Made by a program: the position numbers and the translations under genes | Source: CAHJXF01 sp038240015 | GTDB lineage: Bacteria; Pseudomonadota; Gammaproteobacteria; Burkholderiales; Burkholderiaceae_D | NCBI GenBank assembly: GCA_038240015.1 | Contig: JBBSEF010000044.1 | Location: forward strand, 1 to 24,223 | DNA: 24,223 bases | Direction of reading: 5' to 3' | In this document: positions 1-7,066 of the stretch, in pieces | Layout: each line of letters starts with the position of its first letter | How positions within the stretch are numbered: the stretch's first letter is position 1 | Notes under the pieces: model-generated | Told to the model about the DNA's origin: nothing | Database searches by the model: none | Seen by the model: the letters and a program-made list of their open reading frames with translations, nothing else

Positions 1-782
1 AATGCGGCCATGGATTTGGCGACGAGGACATCGACGGCCGCGCGCTGAAACGACGCGGCCAAGTCGGCGCGCACGGCGTCGCAGACATTGCCCGCGTTGC
101 GTGCGGCTGTGACGACGGCGGTCTTCAAGCCCGAGAAGCTGAAGTCGAGATTGCCCGAATGCAGCATCGGCCGCGGCAGGTCGAACGCGTCTACCGAGCC
201 GAACTCCGCCAGCCGCGCGAGCGAGGGGCCGCCAGGGTAGGGCAGCCCGAGCAGCTTAGCGGTCTTGTCGAAAGCCTCGCCTGCGGCGTCGTCGAGCGTT
301 TCTCCGAGCAACTCGTAGTGGCCGACCGCCTCGACCTTCATCAATTGCGTGTGGCCGCCCGAGACCAGCAGAGCGACGAAAGGAAAGGCGGGCGGATCGT
401 CGGACATCAGCGGGCTCAGCAGATGACCTTCGAGATGATGAATGCCGATCACCGGTACAGCGAGCGCGAAAGCGAGCGCGTGCGCGAACGCCGTGCCGAC
501 CAGTAGCGCGCCGACCAGTCCCGGGCCTTCCGTGTACGCAATCGCATCGATGTCGTCGCGCGTTTTGTTCGCATCCTTGAGAACCGCTTCGATCAGCGGC
601 AACACCCGACGAATGTGATCGCGCGAGGCGAGTTCGGGCACCACGCCGCCATACGCCTCGTGCATCGCGGCTTGTGTGTGCAGGCGATGCGCGAGCAGCG
701 CGCGTGCCGGTTCGTGCACCGCGCTGTCGTAGAGCGCGATGCCCGTTTCATCGCATGAGGTTTCGATGCCGAGGACGAGCAT
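1..782 (-). CDS. tsaD: tRNA N6-adenosine threonylcarbamoyltransferase TsaD (partial, C-terminus off the left edge)
   Basis: TsaD transfers the threonylcarbamoyl group from TC-AMP to A37 of ANN-decoding tRNAs, working in the cytoplasm with TsaB and TsaE. About 260 N-terminal residues are visible of a family that is usually about 340 long. The frame opens with MLVLGIETSCDET, the ASKHA nucleotide-binding start typical of TsaD. It then shows GGVVPELASRDH (residues 45-56), the metal-binding HLEGH segment with H116 and H120, LLVSGGHTQ, and GEAFDKTAKLLGLPYPGG followed by FSFSGLKT. The start is the ATG at 782-780, which puts the conserved LGIETSCDET at the normal distance from the N-terminus. It is transcribed divergently from nrtA across about 240 bp. 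No frameshift is seen before the window edge. Identification is very secure. Confidence 0.97.
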   Translation of the reverse strand, partial: MLVLGIETSCDETGIALYDSAVHEPARALLAHRLHTQAAMHEAYGGVVPELASRDHIRRVLPLIEAVLKDANKTRDDIDAIAYTEGPGLVGALLVGTAFAHALAFALAVPVIGIHHLEGHLLSPLMSDDPPAFPFVALLVSGGHTQLMKVEAVGHYELLGETLDDAAGEAFDKTAKLLGLPYPGGPSLARLAEFGSVDAFDLPRPMLHSGNLDFSFSGLKTAVVTAARNAGNVCDAVRADLAASFQRAAVDVLVAKSMAA

Positions 783-852
783 GACGGGAGCATTGATCGA
801 GGGCTGTCCAGTATATCGGGGCGGTCTGCTCACTCTGTTCGCCTGACTTCGA

Positions 853-887
853 TGCACAAGCGAAGGGCAATGCGCGCTTGTCGTGCG
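853..887 (+). promoter_or_regulatory. Candidate tandem NtrC-like enhancer sites upstream of nrtA
   Basis: Two imperfect dyads resemble the NtrC consensus TGCACC-N5-GGTGCA. The first, 853-869, has TGCACA, a 5-nt gap and AGGGCA, matching 9 of 12 defined positions. The second, 871-887, has TGCGCG, a 5-nt gap and CGTGCG, matching 8 of 12. Their centres are about 18 bp apart, and they lie roughly 140 and 120 bp upstream of the start predicted from the sigma-54 promoter. That is a usual enhancer distance. Neither site is strong by itself, so the call depends on position relative to the promoter and is inference. Confidence 0.35.
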
Positions 888-974
888 TGAAAGACGTGCG
901 GCCTGTTCGATTGCAGCGCGAACAAGACGACCACGGGCCCGGTGTCGCAGGCAATCAGCGTGCACAGGCAGGGG

Positions 975-990
975 TGGCACGCGGCTTGCA
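975..990 (+). promoter_or_regulatory. Sigma-54 (RpoN) -24/-12 promoter of the nrt-nir-nas operon
   Basis: The sequence TGGCACG (975-981), four bases, then TTGCA (986-990) matches the core RpoN consensus TGGCACG-N4-TTGCW at every defined position, with correct GG (976-977) to GC (988-989) spacing. The predicted transcription start is about position 1001, which leaves a leader of roughly 23 nt before the nrtA ATG at 1024. Sigma-54 control with an NtrC-type activator is known for assimilatory nitrate operons, for example the Klebsiella nas genes. The site therefore fits both the orientation and the function of the genes that follow. Confidence 0.85.
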
Positions 991-1023
991 TGGAACCATT
1001 CATTGCCTACGAATCGGATCACG

Positions 1024-2328
1024 ATGCCCCCTCTCGAATCCCACGACCCGCCCCTGCGCGATCACGAACTCACGCGTCGCCGCTCGCGTCGTCGGTTCTT
1101 GGGCGCCGCGGCGCTCGGCGCGATCAGCGCGGCCGGCGCATCGATCGCCAGCCTCATCGACCCGCTGGTGCGCGCAGGCGCATGGGCCGCGGGTTCCGAC
1201 AAGCCCGAGAAGGAAGAGGTGCGTATCGGCTTCATTCCGCTGACCGATTGCGCGTCGGTGGTGATGGCTTCGGTGCTCGGCTTCGACAAGAAGTACGGCA
1301 TCAAGATCGTGCCGACCAAGGAGGCGAGCTGGGCCGGTGTGCGCGACAAGCTCGTCAATGGCGAGCTCGACGCGGCGCATGTGCTCTACGGCCTCATCTA
1401 CGGATTGCAGCTCGGCGTCAGCGGCCCGAAGAAGGACATGGCGGTGCTGATGACCCTGAGCAACAACGGGCAGGCCATCACGCTGTCGAAGAAACTCGCC
1501 GACAAGGGCGCTGTCGATGGGCCGTCTCTCGCGAAGCTGATCGCGCAAGAGAAGGGCGACTACACCTTCGCGCAGACCTTTCCCACCGGCACGCATGCGA
1601 TGTGGCTCTACTACTGGCTCGCCGCATCGGGCATCGATCCGTTCAAGGACGTGAAGGCGATCGTGGTGCCGCCGCCGCAGATGGTCGCCAACATGCGGGT
1701 CGGCAACATGGACGGCTTCTGCGTCGGCGAGCCGTGGAATCATCGCGCGATCGTCGACAAGATCGGCATCACCGCGATCACCACGCAGGACATCTGGAAG
1801 GACCATCCGGAGAAGGTGCTCGGCACGCAACTCGACTTCGTGAAGAAATATCCCAACACCACGCGCGCGATGACGCTCGCGGTGCTCGAGGCGGGTCGAT
1901 GGATCGACTCGTCGTTGAACAATCGCCTGAAGATGGCCGAGACGGTGGCAGACAAGTCGTACGTCAACACCTCGGTCGATGTGATCAATCAACGCATCCT
2001 CGGCCGCTACCAGAACGGCCTCGGCAAGACCTGGGACGATCCCAACGCGATGAAATTCTTCAACGATGGCGCGGTGAACTTTCCGTATCTGTCGGACGGC
2101 ATGTGGTTCACCACCCAGCATCGTCGCTGGGGTTTGCTGAAGGAAGACCCCGACTATCTCGCCGTGGCGAAATCGATCAATCAGATCGAGCTCTACAAGC
2201 AGGCCGCGAGTCAGTTGAACATCAACGTGCCGAAGGATGCGATGCGCACGTCGAAGCTGATCGACGGCGTGGTGTGGGACGGCAAGAACCCGAAGGCCTA
2301 TGCGGCGAGTTTCAAGGTACATGCATGA
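1024..2328 (+). CDS. nrtA: Nitrate ABC transporter, periplasmic substrate-binding protein (NrtA/CmpA family), Tat-exported
   Basis: This 434-residue protein captures nitrate (possibly nitrite) in the periplasm and hands it to the NrtB/NrtC transporter. From the ATG at 1024 the N-terminus carries a twin-arginine signal: S21-R-R-R-F-L-G27 followed by an Ala/Gly-rich hydrophobic stretch. The mature NrtA/CmpA-type domain begins near EEVRIGFIPLTDCASVV. Family segments include LVNGELDAAHVL, the QTFPTGTHAMWLYYWLAA region and DGFCVGEPWN. Longer GTG-started versions of the same frame exist upstream, but they would run through the sigma-54 promoter and displace the Tat signal, so ATG 1024 is preferred. 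The Shine-Dalgarno is weak (CGGATC). The stop overlaps the nrtB start (ATGA). The Tat signal argues against a cytoplasmic NasS-type sensor, which shares this fold. Confidence 0.93.
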   Translation: MPPLESHDPPLRDHELTRRRSRRRFLGAAALGAISAAGASIASLIDPLVRAGAWAAGSDKPEKEEVRIGFIPLTDCASVVMASVLGFDKKYGIKIVPTKEASWAGVRDKLVNGELDAAHVLYGLIYGLQLGVSGPKKDMAVLMTLSNNGQAITLSKKLADKGAVDGPSLAKLIAQEKGDYTFAQTFPTGTHAMWLYYWLAASGIDPFKDVKAIVVPPPQMVANMRVGNMDGFCVGEPWNHRAIVDKIGITAITTQDIWKDHPEKVLGTQLDFVKKYPNTTRAMTLAVLEAGRWIDSSLNNRLKMAETVADKSYVNTSVDVINQRILGRYQNGLGKTWDDPNAMKFFNDGAVNFPYLSDGMWFTTQHRRWGLLKEDPDYLAVAKSINQIELYKQAASQLNINVPKDAMRTSKLIDGVVWDGKNPKAYAASFKVHA

Positions 2329-3275
2329 GCGCCGTGCTGAACCTGGTGACGAGTACCGGCGAGCCGCAGGCGATGCGCGACGAGGACGAGTCTTCGCTGG
2401 TCGCGACCGAATCGGCGGTGCGCGCCGCTGTGCAGGCCAGTGTCATCGACGCGCCGCCGTCGCCTTCGTCGAGAGCAATGCCGTGGATGCGCGAGCGATT
2501 CATCGCGCTCGTTCTGGCGCTCGTGCCGATGCTGTTGGGCGCGCTGGTGATGACCGTCCTCTGGAGCTTCATCGCCAAGCTCGTGCCGCAGATCCCGACG
2601 CCGCTTGCGACATGGCATGAAGCCGTAAAAATTTTCAGCGACCCGTTCTATCGCAACGGTCCCAACGACCAGGGCATCGGCTGGAATCTGCTGAGCTCGC
2701 TCGCGCGCGTGGGCATGGGCTTCGGTCTCGCGGCACTGGTCGGCATCCCGCTCGGCTTCATGATCGGTCGTTTCCCGTTCCTCTCCAGGATGTCATCGCC
2801 GATCATCAGCCTCTTGCGTCCGGTGTCGCCGCTCGCATGGTTGCCGCTGGGTCTGTTGATGTTCAAGGCCGCGAACCCCGCTGCAATCTGGGCGATCTTC
2901 ATCTGCTCCATCTGGCCCATGATCATCAACACCGCCGTCGGCGTGCAGCGCGTGCCGCAGGACTACATGAACGTCGCGCGCGTGTTGAATCTCTCCGAGT
3001 GGAAGATCGTGACGAAGATTCTTTTCCCGGCCGTGTTGCCGTACACGCTGACCGGCGTACGCCTCGCGATCGGCACGGCATGGCTCGTCATCGTCGCAGC
3101 CGAGATGCTGACCGGTGGTGTGGGCATCGGCTTCTGGGTGTGGGACGAGTGGAACAACCTCAACGTCACGCACATCATCATCGCCATCTTCGCGATCGGC
3201 ATCGTCGGTCTGTTGCTCGAGCAGGCGTTGATCGCGCTCGCCCGCGCGGTGAGCTTCGGAAGCGAGCACGCATGA
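2325..3275 (+). CDS. nrtB: Nitrate ABC transporter permease
   Basis: This 316-residue inner-membrane permease of the NrtB/SsuC (BPD_transp_1) type forms the channel for nitrate import. After a poorly conserved polar N-terminus of about 50 residues, the first membrane segment is FIALVLALVPMLLGALVMTVLW. Further segments include VGMGFGLAALVGIPLGFMIG, AIWAIFICSIWPMIINTAVG, LAIGTAWLVIVAAEML and a C-terminal helix near HIIIAIFAIGIVGLLLEQAL. The cytoplasmic EAA-like loop that meets the ATPase lies around VARVLNLSEWKIVTKILFP. The ATG at 2325 overlaps the nrtA stop and the stop at 3275 overlaps the nrtC start, so translational coupling in a 1:1 pattern is likely. Nitrate specificity is inferred from the flanking genes. 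Confidence 0.92.
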   Translation: MSAVLNLVTSTGEPQAMRDEDESSLVATESAVRAAVQASVIDAPPSPSSRAMPWMRERFIALVLALVPMLLGALVMTVLWSFIAKLVPQIPTPLATWHEAVKIFSDPFYRNGPNDQGIGWNLLSSLARVGMGFGLAALVGIPLGFMIGRFPFLSRMSSPIISLLRPVSPLAWLPLGLLMFKAANPAAIWAIFICSIWPMIINTAVGVQRVPQDYMNVARVLNLSEWKIVTKILFPAVLPYTLTGVRLAIGTAWLVIVAAEMLTGGVGIGFWVWDEWNNLNVTHIIIAIFAIGIVGLLLEQALIALARAVSFGSEHA

Positions 3276-4168
3276 ACGCGCCGCTCACGATCGACCACGC
3301 GACCGCACACTCGACCCAGCGCACGACCAGCCACCCGGTCGAAGGCTCGAGCACCGAACGCAAGGCCGAGCGCTATATCGAAGTGCGCAATGTCCACATG
3401 TCGTTCGCAACCAAGAAGGGCTCCTTTCACGCGCTGCGCGACATCAACCTGCAAGTCAGAAAAGGCGAGTTCGTCACCTTGATCGGACACTCCGGTTGCG
3501 GCAAGTCGACCTTGCTGAATCTGGTTGCGGGCCTGCTCAAGACCAGCGCCGGCACGCTGATCTGCGCAGACCGCGAGATCGCGGGGCCGTCGCCCGAACG
3601 CGCGGTGATATTCCAGAATCATTCGCTGTTGCCGTGGCTGACGTGCTTCGACAACGTGCACCTCGGGGTCGAGCGCGTGTTCGCGTCGCGCGAGACCAAA
3701 GCGCAATTGGCCGAACGCACGCGCGACGCACTGTCGCTGGTCGGGCTCGACCACGCGTCGCACAAGCGGCCGCACGAAATTTCGGGGGGCATGAAGCAGC
3801 GGGTCGGCATCGCGCGTGCGCTGGCGATGGAACCCAGGGTGCTGCTGATGGACGAGCCCTTCGGTGCGCTCGACGCATTGACGCGCGCGCATCTGCAAGA
3901 CGAGTTGCTGAAGATCGTCGGCAAGACCGGCTCGACGGTGCTGATGGTCACCCACGACGTCGATGAAGCGGTGCTGCTCTCGGACCGCATCGTGATGATG
4001 ACCAACGGACCGGCCGCAACCATCGGCGAGATCGTGGCCGTCGACCTCGCGCGCCCGCGCGACCGCATCGCATTGGCCGAGGACGCGGCCTACGTGCACT
4101 ACCGCGCAGAAGTGCTGGCCTTCTTGTATCGACGGCATGCCATGCCGGGCGACCAGAAGGCGGCTTGA
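3272..4168 (+). CDS. nrtC: Nitrate ABC transporter ATP-binding protein
   Basis: This 298-residue ABC ATPase powers nitrate uptake through NrtB. Visible motifs are Walker A GHSGCGKST (72-80), Q-loop Q115 in FQNHSLLPWLT, signature SGGMKQR (171-177), Walker B VLLMDEP with D194 and E195, and the switch His228 in VTHD. It has a single nucleotide-binding domain, like cyanobacterial NrtD or Klebsiella NasD. It lacks the C-terminal substrate-binding fusion of cyanobacterial NrtC, so the symbol follows proteobacterial usage. The first 35 residues are polar and not conserved. Its ATG overlaps the nrtB stop (ATGA), and 11 nt separate its stop from nirB. The homologous SsuB/TauB ATPases look similar, and the nitrate assignment comes from context. 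Confidence 0.92.
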   Translation: MNAPLTIDHATAHSTQRTTSHPVEGSSTERKAERYIEVRNVHMSFATKKGSFHALRDINLQVRKGEFVTLIGHSGCGKSTLLNLVAGLLKTSAGTLICADREIAGPSPERAVIFQNHSLLPWLTCFDNVHLGVERVFASRETKAQLAERTRDALSLVGLDHASHKRPHEISGGMKQRVGIARALAMEPRVLLMDEPFGALDALTRAHLQDELLKIVGKTGSTVLMVTHDVDEAVLLSDRIVMMTNGPAATIGEIVAVDLARPRDRIALAEDAAYVHYRAEVLAFLYRRHAMPGDQKAA

Positions 4169-4179
4169 GGAGCCGATCG

Positions 4180-6648
4180 ATGGACGGCTCGGGCTTTCGC
4201 AAACAAAAACTGGTCCTCGTCGGCAACGGCATGGCCGGCGTGCGCACGCTCGAAGAGCTGCTCAAGATCGCGCCCGATCTCTACGACATCACGGTGTTCG
4301 GATCGGAGCCGCACGCCAACTACAACCGCATCCTGCTCTCGCCGGTGCTGGCGGGCGAGCAGACGATTGCGCAGATCATGCTCAACGATGTCGACTGGTA
4401 CGCGGCTAACCGCATCACGCTGCACCTGAACAAGACGGTCGCGAAGATCGATCGCGCGCGCCGCCTCGTGATTGCCGACGACGGCACGATCGCGCCTTAC
4501 GATCGTCTGCTGCTTGCGACCGGATCGAACCCTTTCATCCTGCCGATACCCGGCAAGGAACTCGACGGCGTCCTGACTTATCGCGACATCGCCGACACGC
4601 ACGGCATGATTGCCGCGGCCGCGAGCTACAAGCGCGCGGTGGTGATCGGCGGCGGCCTGCTGGGACTCGAAGCGGCCAACGGACTCAAGCTGCGCGGGAT
4701 GGACGTGACGGTCGTGCACATCATGCCGTGGTTGATGGAGCGCCAGCTCGATCGCGTCGCCGCGACGATGCTGCAGAAGTCGCTCGAGGATCGGGGACTG
4801 GCCTTCATGCTCGAAGCACAGACCGAAGCGCTGCTCGGCAACGCGCAGGGTAACAGTCAGGGGCGCGTGCGTGCGGTGCGCTTCAAGAACGGCACCGAAA
4901 TTCCGGCCGACCTCGTCGTGATGGCCGTCGGCATTCGACCCAACACCACGCTCGCAAAATCGGCGGGACTGCAGTGCTCCGAGCGCCCGGGCGGCATCCT
5001 GGTCAACGACACGATGCAGACCTACGACCCGCGCATCTATGCGGTGGGCGAATGCGTCAATCATCGCGGCAGCGCCTATGGCCTGGTCGCGCCGCTGTTC
5101 GAAATGGCGAAGGTGTGCGCCACCCATCTCGCGCAGTTCGGCATCGGACGCTATGCGGGCTCGGTGACCTCGACCAAGCTCAAGGTCACCGGCATCGACC
5201 TGTTTTCGGCGGGCGACTTCTCAGGCGGACCCGACACCGAAGAGATCACGTTGTCGGACCCGATCGGCGGCGTGTACAAGAAGCTGGTCTTGCGCGACGA
5301 CAAACTGATCGGCGCCTGCCTGTACGGCGACACCGTCGATGGTGCGTGGTACTTCAAGCTGCTGCGCGAGGGAAAAAGCGTCAGCGAGATTCGCGACCAC
5401 TTGATGTTCGGCGAAGACAATTTGGGCGACGCCGGACACCAGGGCCAGAACAAGGCGCTGTTGATGGCCGACGACGCGGAAGTCTGCGGCTGCAATGGCG
5501 TGGCGAAGGGCACCATCTGCAAGGCGATCAAGGAGAAGGGACTGTTCACGCTCGACGATGTGAGAAAGCACACCAAGGCGTCGTCGTCGTGCGGGTCATG
5601 TACGGGACTGGTCGAGCAGATCCTGATGTTCGTCGCGGGTGGCGATTACTCGGCGACGCCGACCGCGAAGCCGATCTGCGGCTGTACCGATCACACGCAT
5701 CAGCAGGTGCGAAACGTGATTCGCGAACAGCACCTCGTCTCGATCCCGCAGACGATGCACTTTCTCGAGTGGCGCACGCCCAACGGCTGCGCGACCTGCC
5801 GGCCGGCGATCAACTACTACCTGCTATCGACCTGGCCCAAGGAAGCGAAAGACGATCCGCAATCGCGCTTCATCAACGAACGCGCGCACGCCAACATCCA
5901 GCGCGACGGAACCTTCTCGGTGATCCCGCGCATGTGGGGCGGCGAGACCAATGCGAGCGAACTGCGACGCATCGCGGATGTGGTGGACAAATACAGGATC
6001 CCGACTGTGAAGGTCACGGGCGGCCAGCGCATCGATCTGCTCGGCGTGAAGAAGGAGGATCTGCACGCCGTGTGGAAGGAACTCGACATGCCGAGCGGTC
6101 ATGCTTATGCGAAGGCGTTGCGCACTGTGAAGACCTGCGTGGGCAGCGAGTGGTGCCGCTTCGGCACGCAGAACTCGACCTTGATGGGTCAGCAGTTGGA
6201 GCGCGCTCTATGGCGCATGTACGCGCCGCACAAGGTCAAGATCGCGGTGTCGGGTTGTCCGCGCAATTGTGCCGAAAGCGGCATCAAGGACGTGGGTGTG
6301 ATCGGCGTCGATTCAGGATGGGAGATCTATGTCGCGGGCAACGGCGGCATCAAGACCGAGGTCGCGCAATTTCTGGTCAAGGTCAAGACGCACGAAGAAG
6401 TGCTCGAGATGTCGGGTGCGTTCTTGCAGCTCTATCGCGAAGAGGGCTGGTATCTCGAGCGCACCGTGCACTACGTCACGCGCGTGGGACTCGATCACGT
6501 GAAGAAGCGCGTCGTCGACGATGCCGAACATCGCAACGCGCTGTATGAGCGCTTGCAGTTCGCATTGCAGGACGAGCCCGACCCTTGGCATCAGCCCGAG
6601 CGCGCGGCCATCGATGCACGGCAGTTCGAGCCGGTGGCGATGGTGTGA
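4180..6648 (+). CDS. nirB: NADH-dependent assimilatory nitrite reductase, large subunit
   Basis: NirB (822 aa) reduces nitrite to ammonium in the cytoplasm with NADH, six electrons passing through FAD, [2Fe-2S], [4Fe-4S] and siroheme. The order is: FAD domain starting at VLVGNGMAG; NAD(P)H-binding VVIGGGLLGLEAA; a BFD-like [2Fe-2S] domain with C436, C438, C471 and C474; a second Cys-containing NirB segment (ICGC and NGCATCRP); then the sulfite/nitrite reductase domain. Its siroheme/[4Fe-4S] ligands are C653, C659, C693 and C697 (CVGSEWC and CPRNC). The ATG at 4180 is preceded by GAGGAG at 4167-4172, 7 nt upstream, overlapping the nrtC stop. Length and domains are complete. Siroheme must be supplied by genes outside this window. 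Confidence 0.97.
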   Translation: MDGSGFRKQKLVLVGNGMAGVRTLEELLKIAPDLYDITVFGSEPHANYNRILLSPVLAGEQTIAQIMLNDVDWYAANRITLHLNKTVAKIDRARRLVIADDGTIAPYDRLLLATGSNPFILPIPGKELDGVLTYRDIADTHGMIAAAASYKRAVVIGGGLLGLEAANGLKLRGMDVTVVHIMPWLMERQLDRVAATMLQKSLEDRGLAFMLEAQTEALLGNAQGNSQGRVRAVRFKNGTEIPADLVVMAVGIRPNTTLAKSAGLQCSERPGGILVNDTMQTYDPRIYAVGECVNHRGSAYGLVAPLFEMAKVCATHLAQFGIGRYAGSVTSTKLKVTGIDLFSAGDFSGGPDTEEITLSDPIGGVYKKLVLRDDKLIGACLYGDTVDGAWYFKLLREGKSVSEIRDHLMFGEDNLGDAGHQGQNKALLMADDAEVCGCNGVAKGTICKAIKEKGLFTLDDVRKHTKASSSCGSCTGLVEQILMFVAGGDYSATPTAKPICGCTDHTHQQVRNVIREQHLVSIPQTMHFLEWRTPNGCATCRPAINYYLLSTWPKEAKDDPQSRFINERAHANIQRDGTFSVIPRMWGGETNASELRRIADVVDKYRIPTVKVTGGQRIDLLGVKKEDLHAVWKELDMPSGHAYAKALRTVKTCVGSEWCRFGTQNSTLMGQQLERALWRMYAPHKVKIAVSGCPRNCAESGIKDVGVIGVDSGWEIYVAGNGGIKTEVAQFLVKVKTHEEVLEMSGAFLQLYREEGWYLERTVHYVTRVGLDHVKKRVVDDAEHRNALYERLQFALQDEPDPWHQPERAAIDARQFEPVAMV

Positions 6649-6668
6649 CGACGAAAGACGAATGTCGC

Positions 6669-7034
6669 ATGAAGAATGATCCGGCAGGACGGTGGCTCTA
6701 CATTTGCGCGATCGACGATGTGCCGGTCCTCGGTGCGCGTGTGGTCGAGCGCAAGTCCGGCGGCAACATCGCAATCTTTCGCAACCAGGACGACCGCGTG
6801 TTCGCACTGCTCGACCGCTGCCCGCACCGCGGCGGGCCGCTCTCGCAAGGCATCGTGTTCGGCGATCGCGTCGCTTGTCCGTTGCATAACTGGAGCATCG
6901 GTCTGGCCGATGGGACGGCCGCATTGCCCGATGAAGGGTGCACGCAAGCCTTCGCGATTCGCGTCGACGCGGGACGCGTCTATCTGGATGCGCGCGAAGT
7001 GCGAGCTATCGCGATCGTTGCGCTCGCCGCGTGA
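6669..7034 (+). CDS. nirD: Nitrite reductase small subunit (Rieske-type NirD)
   Basis: NirD (121 aa) is the small partner of NirB in assimilatory nitrite reductase. The sequence shows a Rieske-like fold with IDDVPVLGARVV near the N-terminus and a full set of Rieske ligands: C51-x-H53 in CPHRGG and C70-x-x-H73 in CPLHNW. Some NirD proteins, such as that of E. coli, lack these ligands, so this member may bind a [2Fe-2S] cluster. I chose the ATG at 6669, 20 nt after the nirB stop, because it gives the usual NirD length. A GTG at 6645 overlapping the nirB stop would add eight residues and cannot be excluded, as neither start has a strong ribosome-binding site. Confidence 0.93.
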   Translation: MKNDPAGRWLYICAIDDVPVLGARVVERKSGGNIAIFRNQDDRVFALLDRCPHRGGPLSQGIVFGDRVACPLHNWSIGLADGTAALPDEGCTQAFAIRVDAGRVYLDAREVRAIAIVALAA

Positions 7035-7061
7035 GCTCCCTCCCCTTGAAGGGGAAGGACC
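7033..7061. repeat. Short palindromic repeat at the nirD-nasA junction
   Basis: The sequence holds a near-perfect hairpin, TCCCCTT (7041-7047), one base, AAGGGGA (7049-7055), inside a GAGCTCCCTCC...AAGGACC context. This resembles a family of short dispersed palindromes found between genes in many Proteobacteria. It starts within the nirD stop codon, and its 3' half, AAGGGGAAGGA, is the only good Shine-Dalgarno for nasA. Only one copy lies in the window, so membership of a repeat family rests on resemblance. Confidence 0.5.
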
Positions 7062-7066
7062 TTCTC

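Noticed and set aside
808..840. TATACT on the minus strand at 815-810 as a -10 box for tsaD
   Set aside because: The hexamer is good, but no -35 resembling TTGACA lies at 16-18 bp spacing, so it is not listed as a promoter.
1000..2322. Long open frame on the minus strand (440 codons) opposite nrtA
   Set aside because: Its translation is Arg/His/Asp-rich with no domain, as expected for the complement of a high-GC gene. The plus-strand nrtA has clear family motifs and a Tat signal.
942..2324. In-frame upstream extension of nrtB through all of nrtA
   Set aside because: The extension is the shifted-frame shadow of nrtA, Arg/Gly/Ala-rich and without motifs. The ATGA overlap at 2325 gives the normal NrtB N-terminus.
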